A stretch of 64,000 bases of DNA from Comamonadaceae bacterium (GTDB taxonomy: Bacteria > Pseudomonadota > Gammaproteobacteria > Burkholderiales > Burkholderiaceae_C): contig CANFOQ010000003.1 of assembly GCA_947448745.1 (NCBI GenBank), forward strand, positions 40,746-104,745. Reading direction: 5' to 3'. Position numbers and translations under genes: made by a program. Numbering within the stretch: the first letter of the stretch is position 1; every line of letters begins with the position of its first letter. A model generated the notes under the pieces. That model saw nothing but the letters and a program-made list of their open reading frames with translations. It was not told the origin of the DNA and searched no databases. This document shows, piece after piece, positions 7,819 through 15,814 of the stretch.

Positions 7819-8751
7819 TTATTTCGAAACAGTTGCAGGCTGTGCACCACGCTTGAGCAATTGCGCTGCAAGCACACTCAGAGCCAGCAGGGTGCTCAAT
7901 CCAATGGCCGCCACGTAGCCCCATTCATAGTCACCAAACGTCATTCGGTACAAATACACGGAAATGGTTTCGGTTTGCACACCTGGCCCCCCCTTGGTCA
8001 TCACGCTGATGGAGTCAAAGACTTTGAAAGACTCCACAGTTCGGAGTGCCAACACGATGATGATGACCCGCTTCATACGGGGAATGACGATGCGCTTGAA
8101 AATTTGAAATTCGGATGCGCCCAACAGCCTGGCTGCCAATATTTGATCATTGGGAACACCCAACATGCCTGCCAACAAAATCAAAAACATGAGTGGTGTC
8201 CACTGCCAAATTTCGGACACGATGATGGTGATGATGGCGCGATTGCGGTCAGTCAGCCATGAGAAATTGGTGGGCAACCCCAGATGGTTGTTGATCGGAC
8301 CAGTGCCTTGAAAGCACAGGTAAAAAATCAAACCCGCCACGGCAGGTACGATCATCATGGGAGTAAGCAAGACGGAATAAAAAAACTTCTTCCCAGGGAA
8401 TTCGTCGACAAACAAGGTGGCCAAACCCAGTCCCAAGGCAAACTGAATGGGAATCGTGATGAGCATGATGAACAAGGTTCTACCAATCGCACCCCACATC
8501 TCACCGTCTTGCAAGAGTCGCCAGTATTGGCCCAAGTAATCAAAGCTTTCGTAAGCTTTGTACCAGGGAACGCCATCTAACGGCGACCACATGGTGACGC
8601 TTAAATACAGTTGCATGATGAGTGGGAAAACCACAATGAACACCAGCAAAAGCATGGTGGGCAAGGTCATCCAAAATCCTAATTTCTCAGGATTTGAGCC
8701 CACTTTCCCCCAGTACCCGAGGGACTTATTTGCGTTTGAATTTTGTGTCAT
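7819..8751 (-). CDS. ABC transporter permease, MalF/UgpA type
   Basis: 310 residues with about six hydrophobic segments, the first at roughly residues 29-50 (TMLLLVFIVVFPLIM). The ATPase-docking EAA-like loop is AARLLGASEFQIFKRIVIP. It is the first of two membrane subunits forming the inner-membrane channel of the importer. It starts 26 bp after the second permease gene ends and is followed closely by the degenerate-signature ATPase. Confidence 0.85.
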   Translation of the reverse strand: MTQNSNANKSLGYWGKVGSNPEKLGFWMTLPTMLLLVFIVVFPLIMQLYLSVTMWSPLDGVPWYKAYESFDYLGQYWRLLQDGEMWGAIGRTLFIMLITIPIQFALGLGLATLFVDEFPGKKFFYSVLLTPMMIVPAVAGLIFYLCFQGTGPINNHLGLPTNFSWLTDRNRAIITIIVSEIWQWTPLMFLILLAGMLGVPNDQILAARLLGASEFQIFKRIVIPRMKRVIIIVLALRTVESFKVFDSISVMTKGGPGVQTETISVYLYRMTFGDYEWGYVAAIGLSTLLALSVLAAQLLKRGAQPATVSK

Positions 8752-8777
8752 GTTTCAATTCCTTATGCATTCAAAAC

Positions 8778-9638
8778 TCATTGCTTGAGTGCGCCAAAAG
8801 TCAATCCTCGAACCAAATGCTTTTGAATGAGCAGGCCAAAAACAACGGGTGGTAGTGCGGCGACCAGGCCAAGAGCCGCTTTCATGCCATACATCTGTCC
8901 CCCCATGGCTGATGTCAAGGTGGCCATATAGACAGGCAAAGTGACCCAAATTTTTTGTGTCAACAGCAAGGCCAAGAGGTAATCGGACCAATTCAAAATA
9001 AAGACAAACAAGGCACAGGTGGCTAAACCCGGTTTCACAATCGGCAAAGTGATGCGCCAAAAGACACGCCAGTGACTGCACCCATCGACGCGTGCCGCTT
9101 CTTCAATTTCCACAGGCACTTCATCGAAGAAGGTCTTCATCAACCAAAATGCGAATGGCAGTGTGACAATGCCATAGATAAGTGACAGACCCCACCATGT
9201 ATCAACTGCCCCCAAAAATGCCCACATCACCATCACCGGGATCATCACAGCCAAGGGTGGAAACAAACGAAGTTGCAGCACTTGCAAAGGCAACCCAGCG
9301 CCAACCTTGAAACGCACAACGGCATAGGAAGCCAACGTGCCGCAAACGACTGCAATCAGCGTGCCAACGGTGGATGTGACCAAACTGGCCATGAAAGGTT
9401 GAAAAATGGTTTTGTCCAAGGACACCACCAAACCTTCAGCGTGACCGTAGATGAGAAATTCAAAATTTTGAAATGTCGGATTTCGAGGCCACCATGTCAA
9501 TTGATCCCCCACAGTCGTCCACTCAGGATACGGTTTGAAGGCCATGGTGAACATCCAATAAAGGGGATACGCCACAAAGAAGACAGCCAATACCAGCAAC
9601 GCATATCGAACGACATGCCGAGTCATCGAGGTTTTCAC
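8778..9638 (-). CDS. ABC transporter permease, MalG/UgpE type
   Basis: 286 residues from a GTG at 9636-9638 preceded by AAGGAA; the in-frame extension to 9683 would run through the hairpin at 9665-9690 and has no better ribosome site. Six hydrophobic segments are visible, and a canonical EAA loop (EIEEAARVDGCSHWRVFWRI) docks the ATPases. It pairs with the other permease. The hairpin between this gene and the binding-protein gene probably sets a lower expression level for the membrane parts. Confidence 0.83.
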   Translation of the reverse strand: MKTSMTRHVVRYALLVLAVFFVAYPLYWMFTMAFKPYPEWTTVGDQLTWWPRNPTFQNFEFLIYGHAEGLVVSLDKTIFQPFMASLVTSTVGTLIAVVCGTLASYAVVRFKVGAGLPLQVLQLRLFPPLAVMIPVMVMWAFLGAVDTWWGLSLIYGIVTLPFAFWLMKTFFDEVPVEIEEAARVDGCSHWRVFWRITLPIVKPGLATCALFVFILNWSDYLLALLLTQKIWVTLPVYMATLTSAMGGQMYGMKAALGLVAALPPVVFGLLIQKHLVRGLTFGALKQ

Positions 9639-9664
9639 AGAGATTCCTTTTGCAAAATGAACTA

Positions 9665-9690
9665 TCCAGGAGTGGAAACCCACTCCTGGA
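9665..9690 (-). promoter_or_regulatory. Intercistronic hairpin between binding-protein and permease genes
   Basis: A perfect 11-bp stem with a 4-nt loop (TCCAGGAGTGG, AAAC, CCACTCCTGGA) lies 18 bp after the binding-protein stop. It has no T-run, so it is more likely an mRNA 3'-end stabiliser or partial barrier than a full terminator. Such hairpins are common between binding-protein and permease genes. Confidence 0.65.
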
Positions 9691-9708
9691 AATCAGTCAC
9701 TTGGATAC

Positions 9709-11379
9709 TCAGGCTGGATCAACCAAGGTAGGCCATGTCTTGCGACTTGCTGCAATGGCCTTCAAGATGCCACTCTTCTCTTGACGCTTGATGATTTGTT
9801 CCCATTTTTTCTGGGCCGCAATCATGGCTTCTTTGGCAGTTTTTTGACCTGTTAAAGCGGCCTGCAACTCTTGATCCAATGCATTGTCCAAAGCAGTTTG
9901 ACCTGCAAAGTTCAGTGTGGGCGCAGAGCGTGCAATCGTCTTGGGGATCATGTCCATCGAGTACGGCTGGTAGGTTGCTGCTACCAGGGGCTCTTTGAAA
10001 TTTGCCAATTGCATGGGGTCGAAATAACCGCCAGGGTTGCCAGCCATCCAGGTGTAGGTGCGAGTGGAACTCAGCCATTGCATGAACAGATAGGCTGCTT
10101 CGGGATGTTTGCTTTTGGAAGACAACCAGCCAGTGATGTGGTAATACAAAACCGAGCGACGGTTGATCTTGTCACCAAATTTACGGCCCACCGGCAAGTG
10201 CGCAGCCAACTTACCTGTGGCTTTGCTTTTCGGTGATCCATCATCCTTGTAACCATCGCCAAACTTGGCAATGTTGGTGTAGATGGCAGTATGCGGACAC
10301 TTCAAATTCCAAACCGTCGCGTAGGCTTCGGCCCATGTGAAAGTCAAGGCATCAGGTGGGGACCACTTGAAACTGTTCACGTGTTCGTTGGCGCACTGAA
10401 TACCTAGTTCGGTGGCCAGATTGGGTTTGCCGTTTTCGTCGAAGAAATAGAAGTTGGGCATGGCCATGGATGCGAAGCGACTGTAGAAAGTCGCCAAACC
10501 CCAAAATGGACTCATCAGGTTGCCGTTTCCGTACATGGGGCCATTGCCTACATCCAGGCCAGTGAAAAATTCGGAAATTTTGTCCACTTCCTCCCATGTG
10601 TTGGCTGGGCCGAGCTTGTAACCGTATTTGTCGGCGAACTTCTTCTGGACATCTGGTTTCTCATAGATGTCTTTCAAGTAAAACCAAGTTTGAAAGTCAC
10701 CGTCCAAGCTGAATGAGTAGTAGCTGCCGTTGTAGGTGTAAAGCAACTTCTCCATTTCAGGCGTTGGGGTGCCACGTTGTGGGTCTGCCCAATCAGGCTT
10801 GTAGGCTTTGACAAACGGGTCACAGTTGACGGCACCACCTGCAGCGACCAAGTCACCGGTGGAGTTCCATGGGCCGGTGTAGATGTCAAACTGACCTGAC
10901 CCTGTGGTCACATCTTGCATGACTTTTTTGAAAATATCGTCCGCTGTGGCACCAACGATGTCGATCTCAATGCCTGTTTCACGTTCCCACACTTCTTTGG
11001 CAGATGGTGCCCCCGTGGGATAAGTTTGTGCACCAATTTTTCCAACTGGGAAAGGCTTGGTGATTTGTCCAATCGCCCCATCGGTCAGCAACATGGTGAG
11101 TTTCTTGGGCGCTTTGCCTGCGGCTTTTAATTTTTTAATGCCTTCAATTGCACGTCCTTCCGACATGGAAGCGTTGTATTGGAAACGTTCAGCACCGTTG
11201 AAACCGGTGGGCCCGCCCGTCATGCCTGGTGCCAATCCACCTTTATTTTGGGCCATGCCTGCAATGGGGTTAGCTGTCAGTGCCGCACCTGCGCCCAATG
11301 CACCAGCTTGCTGAAGAAAGCCGCGACGTGAGGGTTTAACCGTGTCGTCATGCACATTAGATTCGTCTTTGTTATCCAT
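9709..11379 (-). CDS. ABC transporter extracellular solute-binding protein, Tat-exported
   Basis: 556 residues, longer than the roughly 420 of typical sugar-binding proteins but similar to GlpV-like polyol-binding proteins. A twin-arginine signal (S17-R-R-G-F-L22) is followed by a hydrophobic AGALGAGAALTANPIAGMA segment, so the protein is probably exported folded to the periplasm. The C-terminal region has the family's pattern for solute-binding proteins of carbohydrate importers (for example SKSKHPEAAYLFMQWL). The ATG follows AGGAGA. It is the first gene of the importer operon. The substrate is unknown; adjacency to aco genes and shared candidate AcoR sites raise acetoin-related or glycerol-like compounds as candidates. 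Confidence 0.85.
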   Translation of the reverse strand: MDNKDESNVHDDTVKPSRRGFLQQAGALGAGAALTANPIAGMAQNKGGLAPGMTGGPTGFNGAERFQYNASMSEGRAIEGIKKLKAAGKAPKKLTMLLTDGAIGQITKPFPVGKIGAQTYPTGAPSAKEVWERETGIEIDIVGATADDIFKKVMQDVTTGSGQFDIYTGPWNSTGDLVAAGGAVNCDPFVKAYKPDWADPQRGTPTPEMEKLLYTYNGSYYSFSLDGDFQTWFYLKDIYEKPDVQKKFADKYGYKLGPANTWEEVDKISEFFTGLDVGNGPMYGNGNLMSPFWGLATFYSRFASMAMPNFYFFDENGKPNLATELGIQCANEHVNSFKWSPPDALTFTWAEAYATVWNLKCPHTAIYTNIAKFGDGYKDDGSPKSKATGKLAAHLPVGRKFGDKINRRSVLYYHITGWLSSKSKHPEAAYLFMQWLSSTRTYTWMAGNPGGYFDPMQLANFKEPLVAATYQPYSMDMIPKTIARSAPTLNFAGQTALDNALDQELQAALTGQKTAKEAMIAAQKKWEQIIKRQEKSGILKAIAASRKTWPTLVDPA

Positions 11380-11461
11380 TGATGTCTCCTGGTTTTGTCA
11401 AGTGGACTTGCCATTGGGCAAGGAAAGGAACAACTCTTTGGCTGCTCTCCTAACTCACTTC

Positions 11462-11476
11462 TCAAGAAACATGCCA
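11462..11476 (-). promoter_or_regulatory. Weak candidate sigma-54 promoter of the ABC importer operon
   Basis: The minus strand reads TGGCATGTTTCTTGA. The GG and G-containing elements are 10 nt apart, but the -12 dinucleotide is GA instead of GC. It lies 83 nt before the binding-protein start. A sigma-70-like TTGACA (11540-11545) with only a poor -10 is also present, so the promoter class is uncertain. Confidence 0.4.
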
Positions 11477-11558
11477 TGCAAAAACAAGATCTTCAACACT
11501 TGCAAACCTATGATTCATATGGATTTATTAGTTGACCGGTGTCAATCTACTGCAACTG

Positions 11559-11600
11559 TCACATGTGAGACGCTGTGACAGTCACGCGACATGCCGTGAC
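11559..11600. promoter_or_regulatory. Cluster of GTGAC/GTCAC palindromes, candidate AcoR site(s)
   Basis: This segment holds TCACATGTGA (11559-11568), the GTGAC-A-GTCAC 11-mer (11575-11585) that also occurs upstream of acoX, and a further GTGAC (11596-11600). The centre of the shared 11-mer is about 117 bp upstream of the -12 of the candidate sigma-54 element, a normal distance for an enhancer-binding protein. It lies just downstream of the thiD stop codon. Confidence 0.5.
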
Positions 11601-11614
11601 ATGCACTGCCGAAT

Positions 11615-12484
11615 TCATGCTTGTTCCTTTGAATCAGCGATGTCTTGAATGTGCATTGATCTAGGGGAAAACCCATGGTTCAAGGGCCCATGACCTTGTC
11701 CAGTTTGAACACTGGCACCATGCTTCAAAGCTTGGTAAATAAAGTCGCGTGAGGATGCCACAGCGCTTGGCAAATCGAGCCCCAAAGCCAAATAGGCCGC
11801 AATGGCTGACGACAGTGTGCAGCCTGTGCCATGCGTGTTGTGGGTTGGAATTCGCGCCGATGAAAATTCATGGTGTGCGCCCGAGGCCAAAGCCAACACA
11901 TCCCACAACTCATCACCCGGCAGATGGCCGCCTTTGATCAGTACGTTGCGAGCCCCCATGGATTGCAAAAACCGAACGGCCACTGTGAGGTCTTTTTTGG
12001 TTTTCAGATTTTGCTTCAATAACCAGCCTGCTTCATCCAGATTGGGGGTGATGAGTGTCACCAAGGGAAACAGCCGTTTGACCAATACTTCCATGGTTTC
12101 TTCGGTAATCAATTGATCTCCACTGGTAGCCACCATCACTGGATCAAAAACAACTTGTTGAAGACCATAGTGCTCGATGGCCCAAGCAACCACCTCCACC
12201 AACTCGGGACTGTGCAACATGCCAATCTTCAAGGCATCAATCCCGATGTCATCAATCACCGATTGAATTTGCAGCTTCAAGAAGTCCGCAGAAACGGCTT
12301 GAATACCTTGAACACCCACTGTGTTTTGGGCCGTGAGTGCGGTGATGGCTGCCATGCCAAAGCAACCAAGCGCCATGAAGGTTTTCAAGTCTGCTTGAAT
12401 GCCTGCTCCGCCACTGCTGTCTGATCCCGCAATGGATAAACATCGGGGGTACTTGTTGTTTTTAGAGGGTAAATGGGTGGTCAT
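11615..12484 (-). CDS. thiD: Hydroxymethylpyrimidine/phosphomethylpyrimidine kinase
   Basis: 289 residues, ribokinase-like fold. The N-terminal SIAGSDSSGGAGIQADLKTF is the family signature, and the C-terminal HGTGCTLSSAIAAYLALG carries the anion hole and catalytic aspartate-equivalent region. ThiD phosphorylates HMP and HMP-P in thiamine biosynthesis, which also serves the thiamine-diphosphate-dependent AcoAB nearby; a functional link is only suggestive. It is transcribed divergently from the phosphatase gene. The gap is too short for a TPP riboswitch and none is seen. The downstream gap to the importer holds the palindrome cluster. Confidence 0.92.
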   Translation of the reverse strand: MTTHLPSKNNKYPRCLSIAGSDSSGGAGIQADLKTFMALGCFGMAAITALTAQNTVGVQGIQAVSADFLKLQIQSVIDDIGIDALKIGMLHSPELVEVVAWAIEHYGLQQVVFDPVMVATSGDQLITEETMEVLVKRLFPLVTLITPNLDEAGWLLKQNLKTKKDLTVAVRFLQSMGARNVLIKGGHLPGDELWDVLALASGAHHEFSSARIPTHNTHGTGCTLSSAIAAYLALGLDLPSAVASSRDFIYQALKHGASVQTGQGHGPLNHGFSPRSMHIQDIADSKEQA

Positions 12485-12501
12485 GAATAAACTCCATCAA
12501 T

Positions 12502-12528
12502 ATTTGCTACCTTCACCCTTTAGCAAAT
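12502..12528. repeat. Inverted repeat in the thiD / phosphatase divergent promoter region
   Basis: ATTTGCTA and TAGCAAAT are 8-bp arms 11 nt apart, within the 77-bp gap between the divergent starts. The position suits an operator for either gene. No regulator is identified. Confidence 0.35.
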
Positions 12529-12561
12529 TTCAGTCCAGTTCAATCAACTTGCAAATAAACC

Positions 12562-13029
12562 ATGAAAATTCTTTTTGTATGCATGGGAAATATCTGCCGA
12601 AGTCCAACTGCAGAGGGTGTGATGCGGCACCTCATGACAAAAGCCCAACTGAACGAGCGCATCCATGTGGATTCGGCAGCAACGCACAATTACCAAATAG
12701 GATCTGCGCCCGATTCAAGAACACAGCAGCATGCGCTGCAAAGAGGCTATGACTTATCGGCTCTGCGAGCCAGGTTGTTGACGCATGAAGATTTTGAACA
12801 TTTTGATTTGATTTTGACCATGGACCACAACAATCAAACAACTGTCAACGAGCGATGCCCTGAAAACCTCAGACACAAAGTTCGTTATTTCTCAGAATTT
12901 TTCGAGCAATACGAACTCACAGAAATTCCCGACCCCTACTATGGTGAAGCGAAAGACTTTGAATTGGTTTTGGATTTGGTTGAAGACGGTGTAAAAGGGC
13001 TGATCAGCCATTGCATCAGGCCAAGCTGA
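12562..13029 (+). CDS. Low-molecular-weight protein-tyrosine phosphatase
   Basis: 155 residues. The P-loop C7-M-G-N-I-C-R13-S14 (CX5RS) lies at the N-terminus, and the general acid aspartate is in the DPYYG motif near residue 131. This is the full size of the family. Bacterial members dephosphorylate tyrosine kinases or act on arsenate-like substrates; there is no exopolysaccharide kinase nearby, so its partner is unknown. It is convergent with rlmB and their 3' ends overlap by 14 bp. Confidence 0.9.
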   Translation: MKILFVCMGNICRSPTAEGVMRHLMTKAQLNERIHVDSAATHNYQIGSAPDSRTQQHALQRGYDLSALRARLLTHEDFEHFDLILTMDHNNQTTVNERCPENLRHKVRYFSEFFEQYELTEIPDPYYGEAKDFELVLDLVEDGVKGLISHCIRPS

Positions 13030-13768
13030 TCCGTTGCCGCACCGTTTCAAACAAACAAATGCCGCTGGCCACCGACACGTTCAAACTCTCCACGCCACCG
13101 GCCATCGGAATGCGCACCAGTTGATCGCAGGTTTTGCGGGTGAGTTGACGCATCCCATCGCCTTCTGCACCCAAGACCCACGCAGTGGGGATTTTCAAAT
13201 CCACCTCATACAGTGTTTTTGGCGCATCGTCACTGGTGCCGGTGATCCAAATGTTGCGCTCTTTGAGTTCATTCAAGGTGCGGGCTAAATTCGTCACCAT
13301 GAAGTACGGCACGGTGTCGGCCGCACCACTGGCCACTTTGGACACGGTGGCGTTGATGCCCACGGCATGGTCTTTGGGGGCGATGACTGCGTGCACACCC
13401 GCGCCATCGGCCACGCGCAAACACGCGCCCAAGTTGTGCGGATCGGTGATGCCATCCAAAACCAGAATCAAGGCCGGTTCATCGGCGGGCAAGGCTTCCA
13501 AACACGCATCGAGTGACTTGGCAATGTCAATTTGGTACACCCGCGCCACCACACCTTGGTGACCATGACTGCCGGCGAGTTGCGCCAAGCGTGGGCCATC
13601 GGACTCGACCAATTTCACTTTGGCTTCTTTGGCACGTTCTTGAAATTGCCGCATGCGGGCATCACGTCTGGTTGGGTCGATGAACACTTCGATGACGGAG
13701 GCAGGTGCGGTCTTCAAACGCACACCGACGGCGTGGAATCCAAACATCACTTTGATCGGGCTGGCCAT
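13016..13768 (-). CDS. rlmB: 23S rRNA (guanosine-2'-O-)-methyltransferase RlmB (SPOUT family)
   Basis: 250 residues. The N-terminal substrate-binding domain (MFGFHAVGVRLK, then RDARMRQF) is followed by the SPOUT methyltransferase domain with DGITDPHNLGACLRVADGAGVHAV, WVLGAEGDGMRQL and the knot motif MAGGVESLNVSVASGICLFE. It methylates G2251 of 23S rRNA in E. coli. It ends the long minus-strand block that begins at rimP and follows the hydrolase gene by 18 bp. Confidence 0.92.
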   Translation of the reverse strand: MASPIKVMFGFHAVGVRLKTAPASVIEVFIDPTRRDARMRQFQERAKEAKVKLVESDGPRLAQLAGSHGHQGVVARVYQIDIAKSLDACLEALPADEPALILVLDGITDPHNLGACLRVADGAGVHAVIAPKDHAVGINATVSKVASGAADTVPYFMVTNLARTLNELKERNIWITGTSDDAPKTLYEVDLKIPTAWVLGAEGDGMRQLTRKTCDQLVRIPMAGGVESLNVSVASGICLFETVRQRISLA

Positions 13769-13786
13769 AACGGTTCCTGTGAAAAT

Positions 13787-14920
13787 TCAAACCACCGGCG
13801 CTTGCAGATCACGCAAGGGATGCGCATCTGCGGGCCAAGGGCTGTTGAAAAAAGGCGTCACCATGTCGGCGGTGACTTCATGGATGTGCGCGGGCAACCA
13901 ACGCGGTGCATGGTCTTTGTCCACGGCCAAAGCACGAATACCCTCCACCGTGTCGCTTTGCGCTGGTGTGCGTTGCAAATGCAAGGGATGAAAACTGTGG
14001 CGCACCAAATCACGCTCCATGCGCAACTCGTCACTCAGGTTCATGGCGCGAGCGCGGCGAATTTGTTCAAGGGTGACCGCCAGCATCAAGGGGGATCGTT
14101 TGTGCAAAGCCTCCAAGGCTTGTGTGTGGCCAGCGGCTTTCAAAGCTTGCGCAATGCCTTGCATATCGGCTGCACTGAAGGCCTGGTTCAAGCTGTCGGT
14201 CCACCAAGCGGGCGCGGTTGCAAGCGCTTGGTGCGTGGCTGCTTTGAAGGCGGCACTGAAGCTTTCCAAAGCATCAGGCTGGGACCAATGGTGTTTGGGT
14301 AGCTGTGCCCACAGTGCGTTCAAAGAGGCACTGTCCATCAACACATCGGCCAAGCCTGCGAACACGGCCTCCGCCCCATTCAACATCTGACCGGTCAGGC
14401 CCAAGTACTCGCCCAAGGCGCCATCACAACGGCTGAGGAAATAACCGCCGCCTACATCGGGAAACAAACCGATCATGGTTTCGGGCATGGCCATTTTGGT
14501 GCGCTCGGTGGCGATGCGCAGTGATGCACCTTGTGCCAAGCCCATGCCACCACCCATCACCACACCATCCATGAAAACGATGCAGGGTTTGGCGTAATGG
14601 TGAATCAAATGGTTCAAGCGGTATTCTTCGGTGAAGAAATCATCCAAGGCTGCGTCGCCAGCCAATGCGGCTGTGTGAAAAAAGCGAATATCACCACCCG
14701 CACAAAACGCCCCAAACGCGCCCTCTTTGCCCATGCCGCGCATGGCCACAGCTTGCACACGATCGTCTTGCGCCCACGCCAACAACACCTCGGTGAGGTT
14801 GCGCACCATGCCCAAGGACAAGGCATTCAAGGCCTTGGCACGGTTCAAGGTGATCAGGCCCACCGAGCCTTGCACCTCGGCCAACACATCACCGTCTGGG
14901 ATTGAAAAAGGATCATTCAT
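13787..14920 (-). CDS. 3-hydroxyisobutyryl-CoA hydrolase (enoyl-CoA hydratase/isomerase family)
   Basis: 377 residues from the ATG at 14918-14920, with an upstream in-frame extension rejected because it lies inside the neighbour. The crotonase core has GVVMGGGMGLAQ (oxyanion hole) and AMPETMIGLFPDVGGGYFLSR, which is characteristic of the HIBYL-CoA hydrolase branch, and the length fits that branch rather than the roughly 260-residue hydratases. It would act in valine degradation. Its start overlaps the end of the DMT transporter gene by 8 bp, indicating translational coupling. Confidence 0.85.
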   Translation of the reverse strand: MNDPFSIPDGDVLAEVQGSVGLITLNRAKALNALSLGMVRNLTEVLLAWAQDDRVQAVAMRGMGKEGAFGAFCAGGDIRFFHTAALAGDAALDDFFTEEYRLNHLIHHYAKPCIVFMDGVVMGGGMGLAQGASLRIATERTKMAMPETMIGLFPDVGGGYFLSRCDGALGEYLGLTGQMLNGAEAVFAGLADVLMDSASLNALWAQLPKHHWSQPDALESFSAAFKAATHQALATAPAWWTDSLNQAFSAADMQGIAQALKAAGHTQALEALHKRSPLMLAVTLEQIRRARAMNLSDELRMERDLVRHSFHPLHLQRTPAQSDTVEGIRALAVDKDHAPRWLPAHIHEVTADMVTPFFNSPWPADAHPLRDLQAPVV

Positions 14921-15803
14921 GTTGCGTCTTCCTGCTTCGCGATTCGTTCCACGCCAAAGCGCACAGCACCAAGCCGCCGCCCACCAACACATTCAAACCG
15001 GGCTCTTCACCAGCGCCCCACCAAGCCCAGGCGATGCCAAACAACACCTCCAGCAAGGCCAACAGCGCCACTTCGTGCGAAGCCAAGACTTGCGCGGCCC
15101 GCACCGCCAGCAAACAAGGCACGGCCAATTGAAACAAGCCCAATGCGGCCAACCAAGCAACGTCGCTGACACTGGCCACTGGCGGCCAAGCCAAGGGTGC
15201 GGTGTACAGACTGGACAAGACCGCACCGACCCACACGGCCGGCATGAAATCTGACGCTTGCTCGGTGCTTTGCAGATGGTGTGTCACGGTCCATTGCACA
15301 GCACCCGCCAGCGGCACACACAAGGCCACAGCCATGCCCCACACATGCCGCGTGTCTTCCAATTGCACTTGGCTCACGAACATGAAGGCCATGCCAGCAC
15401 TGGCGGCAGCGATGGCCCACCAGGTGTGCGCGGCCAAAGGTTTTTTCAGCACCACGCGTGACAGCAAAGCGGTGAACATCGGCCCCATCGCCATCGTGAT
15501 GAGCACATTGGCCACGGTGGTCATGGTCAGGGCCAGCATGAAGGCGGTGAACATCACCGACCAACACACGCCCGAGAGCCAAAATGTTTTTTGCCGCCAA
15601 GGCAGTTGCGTGAACAGGGCCCGGCCTTTCAGCCAAGGCAGCAACACGCTGAGCGACAGCATGGTGAAAAAGCTGCGCCAGAACGTGACTTCAAAGCCTT
15701 GGGCCTGCGTCATCTGGCGCGACACCACCCCCGCGATGGACCACAGCAAGGTGGCCAGCACCATCAGCCCCAAGGCTTGTGTGTGGCTGAGCTTGTTGGC
15801 CAT
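14913..15803 (-). CDS. EamA/DMT-family transporter
   Basis: 296 residues, two tandem EamA repeats giving about ten hydrophobic segments. The first is LGLMVLATLLWSIAGVV with the family's small-residue pattern, and the last ends before a basic tail (ESRSRKTQ). It is an inner-membrane metabolite exporter of unknown substrate. It sits 11 bp downstream of typA and overlaps the hydrolase gene, so it is part of the rimP-to-rlmB transcriptional run. Confidence 0.85.
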   Translation of the reverse strand: MANKLSHTQALGLMVLATLLWSIAGVVSRQMTQAQGFEVTFWRSFFTMLSLSVLLPWLKGRALFTQLPWRQKTFWLSGVCWSVMFTAFMLALTMTTVANVLITMAMGPMFTALLSRVVLKKPLAAHTWWAIAAASAGMAFMFVSQVQLEDTRHVWGMAVALCVPLAGAVQWTVTHHLQSTEQASDFMPAVWVGAVLSSLYTAPLAWPPVASVSDVAWLAALGLFQLAVPCLLAVRAAQVLASHEVALLALLEVLFGIAWAWWGAGEEPGLNVLVGGGLVLCALAWNESRSRKTQHE

Positions 15804-15814
15804 CGCTTGTGGGG

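Noticed and set aside
12485..12561. TPP riboswitch upstream of thiD
   Set aside because: The divergent gap is 77 bp and contains no THI-box-like sequence or fold.
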